Source of the DNA: Actinophytocola sp036378875
GTDB lineage: Bacteria > Actinomycetota > Actinomycetes > Mycobacteriales > Pseudonocardiaceae
Length of the DNA stretch: 64,000 bases
Assembly (NCBI RefSeq): GCF_036378875.1
Contig: NZ_DASUVO010000093.1
Span: 1 to 64,000 of the forward strand
Reading direction: 5' to 3'
Shown here: positions 42,164 to 50,018 of the stretch, piece after piece
How positions within the stretch are numbered: the first letter of the stretch is position 1
Layout of the letters: the number at the start of each line of letters is the position of its first letter
Notes under the pieces: generated by a model
Told to the model about the DNA's origin: nothing
Seen by the model: the letters and a program-made list of their open reading frames with translations, nothing else
Database searches by the model: none
Position numbers and translations under genes: made by a program

Positions 42164-42754
42164 TCAGGTGCCGGGGCAGCGTTCGGTTTGGGGGTTTTTG
42201 CTCGTTGGGCCCCCTGCGAGTTTCCACTCGTTTCGGTCCTTGGCGAGGAGCCACACCACGTTCCAGTTGATGCACGGGGCTCGGAGCTCCGGTGGGGCGT
42301 CGTCCTCGTGCTGGATGCTCGTGAACCGCAGGAGGACACGGGCGGTGTCGTCGCCGGTCGCCTCGATGCGGTAGATGACGATGCTGCCGTCCCGGGTCGA
42401 GCGGTAGTCGATGCGCCACTGCTTTTCCGGCGTGGTCCGCAGGCGCTCGTTGGTGACCGTCGTGGACCAGCCGTCGTAGTCCTTCTCGTTGATCGCGTCG
42501 AAGTAGCGCTGCAGCAACGACTGAAGCGTGTTGAACAGCGGGTGGGTCGTGGCGTCGACCGTGCCCTGCACCTCCGCCGAACCCGGTTGCTCGCTCAGCG
42601 GCACCACAGACGGGGACGGCTCGACGGCGGCGGGCGGCGAAGGCGGTGGTTCCTTGTACAGGCTGCGCGCGACCAGGGCGCCGAGCGCGGTCGCGATCAC
42701 CGTGATCAGCAGCACCGGCAGCAACCACAGCTGCCGAGAAGAACCCGTGGACAC
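42164..42754 (-). CDS. Membrane-anchored extracytoplasmic protein, unknown
   Basis: 196 residues from GTG 42754. One N-terminal membrane helix (LWLLPVLLITVIATALGALV), then a Pro/Ser linker and a domain with LLQRYFDAINEKDYDGW, an NTF2-like pattern often found in mycobacterial Mce-associated or similar proteins. Paired cysteines (RAPCINWN and ERCPGT). Role unknown. It follows the DUF3145 gene on the same strand. Confidence 0.7.
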   Translation of the reverse strand: MSTGSSRQLWLLPVLLITVIATALGALVARSLYKEPPPSPPAAVEPSPSVVPLSEQPGSAEVQGTVDATTHPLFNTLQSLLQRYFDAINEKDYDGWSTTVTNERLRTTPEKQWRIDYRSTRDGSIVIYRIEATGDDTARVLLRFTSIQHEDDAPPELRAPCINWNVVWLLAKDRNEWKLAGGPTSKNPQTERCPGT

Positions 42755-42773
42755 GGACTACAGGATGGCAGGC

Positions 42774-43265
42774 TCACCCCACCCGGTGCAGCCAGGTCAC
42801 CGGCGCGCCGTCGCCGGCCCGGCGGTACGGCTCCAGAGCGGCGTCCCACGAGGCGCCGAGCAGCTCGTCGACCTTGTGCGCGAAGGCCTCCCCCGCCCGC
42901 GCGGACATCGCCATGGCTCTCAGCTGGTCCTCGCCGACCACGATGTCGCCGTTGGCGCTCGTGCGGGCACGCCACAGGCCGAGGGTGGGCGCGAAGCAGA
43001 ACCGCTCGCCATCCACACCATGGCTCGGCTCCTCGGTGACCTCGAAACGCAGCATCGGCCAGGCTTTGAGGGCAGCAACAAGTTTCGCGCCCGTGCCAGG
43101 CTCGCCGGTCCAGGCGCACTCGGCGCGCAGCTGGCCGGCGGCTTCGGGCTGTGCGGTCCACTGGAGGCTCGCACGTACCCCAAGGGTGCCCGAAATAGCC
43201 CACTCGACGTGCGGACATACCGCAGACGGCGACGAGTGGACGTACACAACGCCACGAGTGCTCAC
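42774..43265 (-). CDS. DUF3145 family protein
   Basis: 163 residues from GTG 43265 beginning MSTRGVVYVHSSPSAVCPHV, with VEWAISGTLG, the LRFEVTEEPSHGVDGERFC block and WDAALEPYRRAG, all typical of DUF3145, a small soluble actinobacterial family of unknown function. It starts a two-gene minus-strand unit with the gene at 42164; the 186-bp region to the next divergent gene holds both promoters. Confidence 0.85.
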   Translation of the reverse strand: MSTRGVVYVHSSPSAVCPHVEWAISGTLGVRASLQWTAQPEAAGQLRAECAWTGEPGTGAKLVAALKAWPMLRFEVTEEPSHGVDGERFCFAPTLGLWRARTSANGDIVVGEDQLRAMAMSARAGEAFAHKVDELLGASWDAALEPYRRAGDGAPVTWLHRVG

Positions 43266-43451
43266 TGCTGACCTCCGCTGCTCGACGAGGATTCGTCTTC
43301 CCCTACGTCCTCGTCATCGGCATCGGCTGCAGAGACACACGCTGGTCCATTGTGCCCTGTGCACGGGTAGTTACGCCACACTATCGGGCTTTGGCTACCG
43401 TTGTCCCGTCGGGCCCGCTGGGTCCGCCTTGCGTTTCAGAGGGGGTGCGCG

Positions 43452-44738
43452 GTGCGGGTCGTGCGGGTCGGGGGCGAACCTTCCACAGTCGGAGCCGACG
43501 TTCGGGCCGCGCTCACATCGTGGGGACGCGGCGAGTCGGTCGTCGGCGGCGTCGCACTGGTGGGTGTCCGCCCGAAGGGCTGGGACCAGCCGGTCGACGC
43601 GGTGGTGGTGTTACCCCGCGGGGTCCTGGTGGTCGTCGGCGTCGACCTCCCCGACCCCGCGGTCCGGCTCGACGCGCCGTTATCGGGACAGTGGAAGACC
43701 GACGGGTGGCCGCTCGTGCGCCCGGACGGCGCGGTGAACCCGGCCGCGGACGCGGAGGCGACGGTGACCGCGGTCCGCCGCACGCTCGAGCAGGCGAAGG
43801 TCGAACCGCTGCCCGTCGGCACGGTCGTCGCGGTCGGGCCGTACGTCTCGCAGGTACACCAGCCGACCTCCGACCTGATACGCGGCGTGCGGATCCTGCA
43901 CCCTGAGCCGAAGACGCTGCTGACCGCGGCCCGCGAACTGGCCGTGTACCCGCGTCCCTGCACGGTCGGCCAGGCCCGCGCGATCCTCGCGGCCCTCACC
44001 GCCGACCACGGCCGCATCGACCTGACCGGCGAAGGCTTCACCGACTCCACCGTCCCCGAGATGGGTGCGGCGAGCACGACGCTCATCCCCCGCATCGAAC
44101 CGACCCACCGTCCCCCGGTCCCGGCACAACCCACTGGGAAGTCGCGCGGCCCGATCCGCTGGCTGCCGGCGGGCGCCGCCATGCTCGTGGCGTTGTTGCT
44201 GCTCACCGGGATCGTGTACGCGGTCGCGTCGTCCGGGCCGTCCGACGACAGGCGGGGCTCGACCGCCACGACCCGCACGGAGTCAAGCGGGGTCACCATC
44301 GACGGCGTCACGTTCGAGCCGGTGGGAGCAATCTCCGACACCGACTGCGCGGCACACGCCTACGGCGACGTCCAGGTGTGGCTGGAGCGAAACCGCTGCT
44401 CGGAACTGGTGCGCGCCAGGTACGAGTCCACAACGGACGGCAAGCGGGCGGCGATACTGGTCGCCGTGCTGCGGTTCCCGGAAAGCGTGCTCGCCGGTGA
44501 GCTGGACACGATCGCGGAACGGCCGGGCAGCGGCGCGATCGCCGACGCGTCGACCGAGGGCACGGCGTGGCCTGGCGACTCGAAGCCGTTCTTCGAGTCC
44601 GCCGCGTTCGCGAGTGGGCGCGAGGGCAACAGCCTCAAGCTGGTGCAGGCGGTGTGGATCGGCGCTCCGTCCACACCGGACGACCAGACGCTGCAGACCC
44701 TGGCCAAGAGCGCGCTGGAAATCCCCTCACCCGCCTAA
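43452..44738 (+). CDS. NERD-like membrane protein
   Basis: 428 residues from GTG 43452. Residues 1-110 resemble a nuclease-related (NERD) domain: PVDAVVVLPRGVLVVVGVDL, then WPLVRPDGAVNPAADAEATV. A Pro-rich linker leads to a transmembrane helix (WLPAGAAMLVALLLLTGIVY, about 237-256) and an extracytoplasmic part with cysteines (ISDTDCAAHAYG, ERNRCSELV). Nuclease activity is not established, since the core catalytic residues are not all recognisable. It ends overlapping the convergent desulfhydrase gene. Confidence 0.6.
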   Translation: MRVVRVGGEPSTVGADVRAALTSWGRGESVVGGVALVGVRPKGWDQPVDAVVVLPRGVLVVVGVDLPDPAVRLDAPLSGQWKTDGWPLVRPDGAVNPAADAEATVTAVRRTLEQAKVEPLPVGTVVAVGPYVSQVHQPTSDLIRGVRILHPEPKTLLTAARELAVYPRPCTVGQARAILAALTADHGRIDLTGEGFTDSTVPEMGAASTTLIPRIEPTHRPPVPAQPTGKSRGPIRWLPAGAAMLVALLLLTGIVYAVASSGPSDDRRGSTATTRTESSGVTIDGVTFEPVGAISDTDCAAHAYGDVQVWLERNRCSELVRARYESTTDGKRAAILVAVLRFPESVLAGELDTIAERPGSGAIADASTEGTAWPGDSKPFFESAAFASGREGNSLKLVQAVWIGAPSTPDDQTLQTLAKSALEIPSPA

Positions 44739-45685
44739 CGGCCGGCCTCAACGACGAAGTCGGGGGCGTAGCCGTAGACGGCCGGCACCCCACCGGTGTG
44801 CACGAACACGACCGTCTCACCTGGACGGACGCCGGTCACCAGCGCGGCCGCCGCCTTGCCCGTGTACACCGGGTCGAGCACGATGCCCTCCGTGCGGGCG
44901 AAAAGCCGCAGCGCCGACCACACCTCGTCGGTAGGCAGGCCGTAGCCGTCGCCGAGAGCGCTGTCGTCGACGTCCACGTGGTGGAGCTTCGGCTCGTCGA
45001 TGCCCAGTTCCTCGGCGGCGAGCCCGGCCGCCGCCTCGATCTTCCCGAGCGTGCCCTCGGCGTCGCGGGACACGCTGACCGCGGTGATGGGGATGTCGGC
45101 GCCGATCGCCAGCCCGGCGACCGTGCCGCCGGAGCCGGAGCCGCACACGATGCGGTCGATGCGCCGCCCGTCGAGCTGCTCCCGTAACTCCTGTGCCGCG
45201 GCGACATAGCCGAGCACGCCGAGCCCGCTGGAGCCACCGACCGGGAGGGTGACGGAGCTCGCGGTGGCGAGCGCGCCCGCGGTGTAGGCGGCTTCCTCGT
45301 CGGTGTCGCAGACGTGGACGCGGGCGCCGAACAACCGGTCGAGGGCGACGTTGCCGGACCGGTCGTACGCGAAGCCCGTGAGCGGGACGTCGCGGGTGAG
45401 GACGAGTTCGCAGCGCAGGCCGAGCCGCGCGCAGGCGGCGGCGGTGAGGCGGCCGTGGTTGGTCTGCACGCCACCGAAAGTGATGATCGTGTCGGCGCCG
45501 GCGGCGAGCGCGGCGGCGAGGGTGAACTCGAGCTTGCGGAGCTTGTTGCCACCGAGGCCGAGACCGTTGACGTCGTCCCTCTTCACCAGCACGGTGGCGC
45601 CGAGCGTCGCACTGAGGCGGGGACAGTCGTCGAGCGGCGAGGGCCATGTGCCGAGGGGGATGCGGGGAAACGTCGACAGGTCCAC
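44735..45685 (-). CDS. D-cysteine desulfhydrase / ACC deaminase family PLP enzyme
   Basis: 316 residues from GTG 45685. Fold-type-II PLP enzyme: the lysine is in LGLGGNKLRKLEFTLA, followed by ITFGGVQTNHGRLTAAA and the phosphate-binding CGSGSGGTVAGLAIG. It is closer to D-cysteine desulfhydrase or D-serine-type members than to true ACC deaminase, but the activity is not certain. Its stop overlaps that of the NERD-like gene (CTAA at 44735-44738), so the two genes converge. Confidence 0.8.
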   Translation of the reverse strand: MDLSTFPRIPLGTWPSPLDDCPRLSATLGATVLVKRDDVNGLGLGGNKLRKLEFTLAAALAAGADTIITFGGVQTNHGRLTAAACARLGLRCELVLTRDVPLTGFAYDRSGNVALDRLFGARVHVCDTDEEAAYTAGALATASSVTLPVGGSSGLGVLGYVAAAQELREQLDGRRIDRIVCGSGSGGTVAGLAIGADIPITAVSVSRDAEGTLGKIEAAAGLAAEELGIDEPKLHHVDVDDSALGDGYGLPTDEVWSALRLFARTEGIVLDPVYTGKAAAALVTGVRPGETVVFVHTGGVPAVYGYAPDFVVEAGR

Positions 45686-45769
45686 ACGGCGAGTCTGCCG
45701 CCGCGCGGGGCGGGCCGCCACCCACGCTATCCTCATCACTGTTCGGATCAATCCAATTCGGAGGACCTT

Positions 45770-46117
45770 GTGGCGCAGCGGACGATTCTCGAACTGGTCG
45801 ACGACCTGGACGGCGGCAAGGCCGACGAGACCGTGAGCTTCGCCCTTGACGGGGTCGAGTTCGAGATCGACCTGTCAGCCGACAACGCGGCCCGGCTGCG
45901 TGACACGTTCGCCGAGTTCGTCGGCCACGGACGCCGGATCGGCGGCCGGAAGAAGACCGGCGCGAGCACGCCGAAGGTCGTCACCCCGGCCAGCAACGGC
46001 AAGCCGGACACGCAGGCCGTGCGCGAGTGGGCCCGCAGTCAGGGTGAGGTCGTCGCCGAGCGTGGCCGCGTGCCGCAGGCACTGGTGATGCGTTTCCAGG
46101 AAGCCCACTCGAACTGA
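45770..46117 (+). CDS. lsr2: Lsr2 nucleoid-associated protein / xenogeneic silencer
   Basis: 115 residues from GTG 45770 with CGGAGGA upstream. The N-terminal oligomerisation domain (RTILELVDDLDGGKADETV, VEFEIDLSADNAARL) is followed by a linker and the C-terminal DNA-binding helices VREWARSQGEVVAERGRVPQ, with the RGR AT-hook-like grip. It bridges AT-rich DNA and silences acquired genes. A paired DnaA-box element lies just downstream. Confidence 0.93.
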   Translation: MAQRTILELVDDLDGGKADETVSFALDGVEFEIDLSADNAARLRDTFAEFVGHGRRIGGRKKTGASTPKVVTPASNGKPDTQAVREWARSQGEVVAERGRVPQALVMRFQEAHSN

Positions 46118-46130
46118 GCAATGGCCGGCT

Positions 46131-46302
46131 TGGCCTCCGGCCCCCGATTTCCAGCCTACGGCAAGGCACCGACAATGCCGGGGTGTTCGGCTGTGGATTG
46201 TGGACAACCGGGCGGGTTGTGGACAACTGACCACCAAACGATCTTCGGCTCGCGAAACTGTCCGCCCCACGTGGGACAATGGATATCGGGGGCCGGAGGC
46301 CA
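46131..46302. repeat. Paired DnaA-box element, copy 2, flanked by inverted repeats
   Basis: 18-bp perfect inverted repeats (46131-46148 and 46285-46302, TGGCCTCCGGCCCCCGAT) flank a 49-bp core at 46199-46247. In the core, two DnaA boxes in reverse orientation (TGTGGACAA at 46199-46207 and 46218-46226) are 19 bp apart, with the CGAAGATCGT complement at 46238-46247, as in copy 1 at 6369-6417. The interval between lsr2 and the DUF2236 gene (46118-46496) contains no gene; 46303-46496 shows nothing more that I can assign. Confidence 0.75.
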
Positions 46303-46496
46303 CGGCCGTCCGGGCCCAGAGTGCCGGCCGCTGCCGAGTCGCGCGCCGAAGGCCACCGGTCGCTGACCGAAGACCAGCTGCCCAAAAGCGCGCCGGAGGC
46401 CGCCGCTGAATCCGGGCGGCCGTTATCTCAGGACACCGAACCCAGCGGGCAGGTCTGGCCTCTGGCCAAATCGCCAGGACGTCATTCCGCGCCGAG

Positions 46497-47372
46497 TCAG
46501 GCTGCTGCCGGTAGCTTTCGGGCCGAGGGCATTGCCCATTTGCCCAGGCGGTGGGTCGCGAGTACCGGGTGCGGCACGAGCGGTCCGAGGCGTGGCTCGC
46601 GGACCACGGTTCGCACGGTTTTCTGCACCGCTCGCAAGGTTTCCGCCAGTGTGCGCATCGCCGCCGTGCTGACCGTGGGTGGGTAGGCGCGGCGGCCGTA
46701 CAGCTCCACCGCCCACGCGGGCAGCAGCGAATAGGCCAGATGTCCGACCATCGGCTCGTACAGTTTCAGGCCCAGTGCCAGCCGGCCGCCGACCGGAGGC
46801 CTGTGCAGGAAGGCGTAGATGAGGTCCGTGTCGTCGGTTCGGCGCAGGCGTGGCCGCATGGCGCACAGGTATGACCGCATCTCCGCCACCGAGCCCGGGA
46901 CCTCCGCCGGGTCGAGGCCGACCAGTGCCGCGGACGCGCGTTGCTCGTCCAGGTACTGGTCGGCGTGTGCCGCGGTCAGCGGGAAGCCGGCCCGTCGCAC
47001 CACTGTCAGGAACGACGACACCTCGGCGCAGTGCACCCACAGCAGCAGTTCCGGCTCGTCGATGCGGAACGTCCTGCCCTCGTAGGTGGCGCGCAGCGAG
47101 CGGTGCACCGTGCGGACCTTGGCGGCCTGCCGGTCGACCTCGTCGCGTGGGCAGTACGTCGCCGCGCCGACGAAGTTCGCCGTGCGGATCAGGCGGCCCA
47201 GCGGGTCGGAGCGGAAGTCGGAGTTCTGCACGATTCCCGCGACCGCGCGGGGGTGCAGTGCCTGCAGGTACAGGCTCCTGATCCCCGCCAGCCACATGGC
47301 CGGCTCGGCGTGCAGCTGCCAGCTCACCGAGGACGGGCCGAACAACCCGACGTCGTTAGGCTTGTCCGCCAT
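46497..47372 (-). CDS. DUF2236 (MpaB-like) oxygenase-family protein
   Basis: 291 residues from ATG 47372. Family blocks: GLFGPSSVSWQLHAEPAMWL, QALHPRAVAGIVQNSDF (with His), LLWVHCAEVSSFL and a late HLAYSLLPAWAVELYG. DUF2236 proteins include latex-clearing and related haem-dependent oxygenases; substrate unknown. The start codon overlaps that of the divergent isochorismatase-like gene, so promoters must lie inside coding sequence or be very short. Confidence 0.8.
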   Translation of the reverse strand: MADKPNDVGLFGPSSVSWQLHAEPAMWLAGIRSLYLQALHPRAVAGIVQNSDFRSDPLGRLIRTANFVGAATYCPRDEVDRQAAKVRTVHRSLRATYEGRTFRIDEPELLLWVHCAEVSSFLTVVRRAGFPLTAAHADQYLDEQRASAALVGLDPAEVPGSVAEMRSYLCAMRPRLRRTDDTDLIYAFLHRPPVGGRLALGLKLYEPMVGHLAYSLLPAWAVELYGRRAYPPTVSTAAMRTLAETLRAVQKTVRTVVREPRLGPLVPHPVLATHRLGKWAMPSARKLPAAA

Positions 47373-47883
47373 GGACCCATTGAACCTCGAACTGCCGCGC
47401 ACGGCACTGGTTCTCGTTGATCTCATGCCACGGATCATCGCGCTGCCGACCGCGCCGCACAGCGGGGAGCAGGTCTTCGAACGCTGCGTCCGCCTCGCCG
47501 ACGAGTTCCGGGCGCGGGGTGCGCTCGTGGTGTGGGTCCGTGTCGAGCGGCCCGGTGCCCAGCCGGAAGGCAGCGAGCTGGCGGTCGAGCCGCACGGGCA
47601 GGACGTGGTGGTGGTCAAGAAGACCTGGGGCGCGTTCGGCTCCAGCACCATCGACGAAGAACTCCGCAAGCACGACATCAGCACGCTCGTGCTCGCCGGG
47701 ATCGCCACGAACTTCGGCGTCGAGTCCACCGGCCGGGGCGCCGACGACCACGGCTACGACACGGTCTTCGTCACCGACGCCATGACCGGGCTCGAACAGC
47801 ACGCGCACGAGTTCACGGTCGCGTACGTCTTCCCGAAGCTCGGCCGGGTGGTCACCACAGAACAACTGCTCACACAGCTCTGA
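47371..47883 (+). CDS. Cysteine hydrolase, isochorismatase superfamily
   Basis: 170 residues from ATG 47371. The fold is clear: catalytic Asp in RTALVLVDLMPRII, Lys in VVVKKTWGAFGSS, and LVLAGIATNFGVESTGRGA, where the usual catalytic Cys (as in GVATDxCV) is replaced by an N-F-G stretch. So it may be non-catalytic or use a different residue. Likely a hydrolase or degradation-pathway protein; substrate unknown. Start codon overlaps the divergent gene by two bases. Confidence 0.8.
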   Translation: MDPLNLELPRTALVLVDLMPRIIALPTAPHSGEQVFERCVRLADEFRARGALVVWVRVERPGAQPEGSELAVEPHGQDVVVVKKTWGAFGSSTIDEELRKHDISTLVLAGIATNFGVESTGRGADDHGYDTVFVTDAMTGLEQHAHEFTVAYVFPKLGRVVTTEQLLTQL

Positions 47884-47923
47884 TAACGTCGTCCGCAACG
47901 TGGACAATGTTGAGGAGAGCGGT

Positions 47924-48298
47924 GTGACCGTCAAGTACATCGGCGCTGTCGGTATTGCGGACGCTTTGGGGGTCAGCCGCCACGCCGTGCACAAGTGGCG
48001 TTCGCGCTATCCCGCGAACTCGAGCCATCCCTTCCCTCACCCCGATGTCGAGATCGACGGGAACCCCGGCTGGCGCCCTACCCGGATCGACGAGGTGACG
48101 CGGTGGCGCGACGGCCTGCCCGGTCGCGGCGCGGGTGGCGGGCGGCCCACCGCGGCACGGCAGGAGTTCCTCGCAGACGCGTTGGCGCGTGGCTTCACGC
48201 GAGACGAGGCATTGCGGGCGATCGCGAGCTTCGCCGAGGAGTTCCCCGAGATGACCGAGCCGGAGCTGTACGCGTGGCTCATGGAGAAGTGGAGCTAG
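47924..48298 (+). CDS. Small DNA-binding protein
   Basis: 124 residues from GTG 47924 with GAGGAG upstream. An N-terminal helix-turn-helix (VGIADALGVSRHAVHKWRSR) is followed by a HPDVEIDGNPGWRPTRI wing-like part, then a helical C-terminal region with DEALRAIASFAEEFPEM. MerR/AlpA-like regulators have this look. No target is evident. It ends overlapping the convergent pntB (CTAG at 48295-48298). Confidence 0.7.
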   Translation: MTVKYIGAVGIADALGVSRHAVHKWRSRYPANSSHPFPHPDVEIDGNPGWRPTRIDEVTRWRDGLPGRGAGGGRPTAARQEFLADALARGFTRDEALRAIASFAEEFPEMTEPELYAWLMEKWS

Positions 48299-49680
48299 AG
48301 CGCCTTCAGCTCCTCGGCGATCTCCGTGACCGACGACTTCGCGTCGCCGAACAGCATGGCCGTCTTCGGGTTGTAGTACAGCTCGTTGTCCACGCCCGCG
48401 AAGCCCGGCCGCATCGAGCGCTTCAGCACGATGATCGACTTGCTCTCGTCGACGTCGAGGATCGGCATGCCGTAGATGGGTGACGCCTGGTCGGTACGCG
48501 CGGCCGGGTTCGTCACGTCGTTGGCGCCGATCACCAGTGCCACGTCGGTGCGGGTGAACTCGCCGTTGATCTGGTCCATCTCGCGAAGCCGGTCGTACGG
48601 CACGTCCGCCTCCGCCAGCAGCACGTTCATGTGCCCTGGCATGCGGCCGGCCACTGGGTGGATGGCGTAGTACACCGACACGCCCTTCTCCTCCAACAGG
48701 CTCGACAGCTGCCGAACGGCGTGCTGCGCCTGGGCGACCGCGAGCCCGTAGCCCGGCACGATGATCACCTGACGGGCGAACGCCATCTGGATCGCCGCGT
48801 CCCCCGCCGAGGTCTGCCGGACCGCACGGTCACCCGCCTCGACCGCACCGGCGACCGCACCGCCGCCGAAACCACCGGCCACGATCGCCGGGATGGAACG
48901 GTTCATGGCCTTGGCCATCAACCGGGTGAGGATCGAGCCGGACGCGCCGACGATCATGCCGGCCACGATCAGCGCGGTGTTGGCCAGCGCCAGCCCCATG
49001 GCCGCAGCCGACAACCCCGTCGCCGCGTTCAGCAGGGAGATCACCACCGGCATGTCGGCGCCGCCGATGGGCAGCACCACCAGCAGCCCCAGGACCGACG
49101 ACGTCACCAGCAGGCCGACCATCAGCCACTCCGACGTGCCACCGACCACAATGGACACACCGCACGCCACGGCGGCCAGTAGCACCAACAGGTTCAGCGG
49201 CTGCTGCAACCTGCCGACGGAGATGGGCCGGCCGGGCAGAATCTCCTGGAGCTTCCCGAACGCGATGTTGGAGCCCCAGAACGACGCGCTCCCCACGATC
49301 GCCGCGAACAGCGACGCCACCGCGACATAGGCGGCCTCGTGGGCGAACCCCGCACTGCTGCGGAACTCCACCCACGCGATCAACGCGATCGCCCCGCCGC
49401 CGACGCCGTTGAACAGCGCGACCATCTGCGGCATCGCGGTCATCTTCACCCGCCGCGCCGCCGGGACGCCCACGGCCGTGCCGATGGCGACACCCAGCAG
49501 GATCAGCCACCAGTTGCCGAGACCGGGCGTCATCAGGGTCGCGATCACCGCGACCCCCATGCCGGCGGCCGCGATCATATTGCCGCGCACCGCAGTCCTC
49601 GGCCCGGTCAGGCCCATCAAGCCGTAGATGAACAAAGCGAACGCGACGATGTACAGGCTCTGGATGACCGTCGTGTTCAC
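48295..49680 (-). CDS. pntB: NAD(P) transhydrogenase beta subunit
   Basis: 461 residues from GTG 49680. Nine-helix proton-channel part followed by the soluble NADP(H)-binding domain III: IIVPGYGLAVAQAQHAVRQL, RMPGHMNVLLAEADVPYD and DVALVIGANDVTNPAA. It couples hydride transfer between NADH and NADP+ to proton flow, together with PntA parts. GTG overlaps the pntAb stop by two bases. The NAD-binding alpha subunit (pntAa) is not present in this window. Confidence 0.93.
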   Translation of the reverse strand: MNTTVIQSLYIVAFALFIYGLMGLTGPRTAVRGNMIAAAGMGVAVIATLMTPGLGNWWLILLGVAIGTAVGVPAARRVKMTAMPQMVALFNGVGGGAIALIAWVEFRSSAGFAHEAAYVAVASLFAAIVGSASFWGSNIAFGKLQEILPGRPISVGRLQQPLNLLVLLAAVACGVSIVVGGTSEWLMVGLLVTSSVLGLLVVLPIGGADMPVVISLLNAATGLSAAAMGLALANTALIVAGMIVGASGSILTRLMAKAMNRSIPAIVAGGFGGGAVAGAVEAGDRAVRQTSAGDAAIQMAFARQVIIVPGYGLAVAQAQHAVRQLSSLLEEKGVSVYYAIHPVAGRMPGHMNVLLAEADVPYDRLREMDQINGEFTRTDVALVIGANDVTNPAARTDQASPIYGMPILDVDESKSIIVLKRSMRPGFAGVDNELYYNPKTAMLFGDAKSSVTEIAEELKAL

Positions 49681-49961
49681 TTGCGGTCCTTGTCCTTGAA
49701 CATGCCGAGCATCCGGTCGGTCACCAGGAACCCGCCGACCACGTTGATGGTGCCGAACGCGATGGCCACCACCAGCAGGATCTTGTTCAGCACGCCCTCG
49801 GCGCCGAGCCCCAGCACGATGAACCCGCCCAGCACGACGATCCCGTGGATCGCGTTGGTGCCGGACATCAACGGCGTGTGCAGGGTGTTCGGCACCTTGG
49901 AGATCACGGCGAAGCCGACGAAACCGGCAAGCACCAGGATCGCCAGGTTCTGCACCAGCAT
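49677..49961 (-). CDS. pntAb: NAD(P) transhydrogenase alpha-2 (membrane) subunit
   Basis: 94 residues from ATG 49961, with GGGGGTAGG directly upstream; a TTG 21 bases upstream is a weaker alternative. Three membrane helices: ILVLAGFVGFAVISKVPNTL, the conserved HTPLMSGTNAIHGIV and a third segment near FGTINVVGGFLVTDRML. It is the membrane part of the split alpha chain. Expected partner pntAa should precede it, but the upstream gene is a ThDP enzyme. Confidence 0.9.
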   Translation of the reverse strand: MLVQNLAILVLAGFVGFAVISKVPNTLHTPLMSGTNAIHGIVVLGGFIVLGLGAEGVLNKILLVVAIAFGTINVVGGFLVTDRMLGMFKDKDRK

Positions 49962-49989
49962 TCCTACCCCCTTGTAGGACAACGAGATT

Positions 49990-50012
49990 GATCGCTCCGC
50001 GAGCTCCGCTCA
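49990..50012. repeat. Extragenic repeat, third copy
   Basis: GATCGCTCCGCGAGCTCC, then GCTCAG, matches the units at 10463-10522 with about two changes. It lies between the start of pntAb and the stop of the ThDP enzyme gene (50019). Confidence 0.6.
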
Positions 50013-50018
50013 GAAAGA

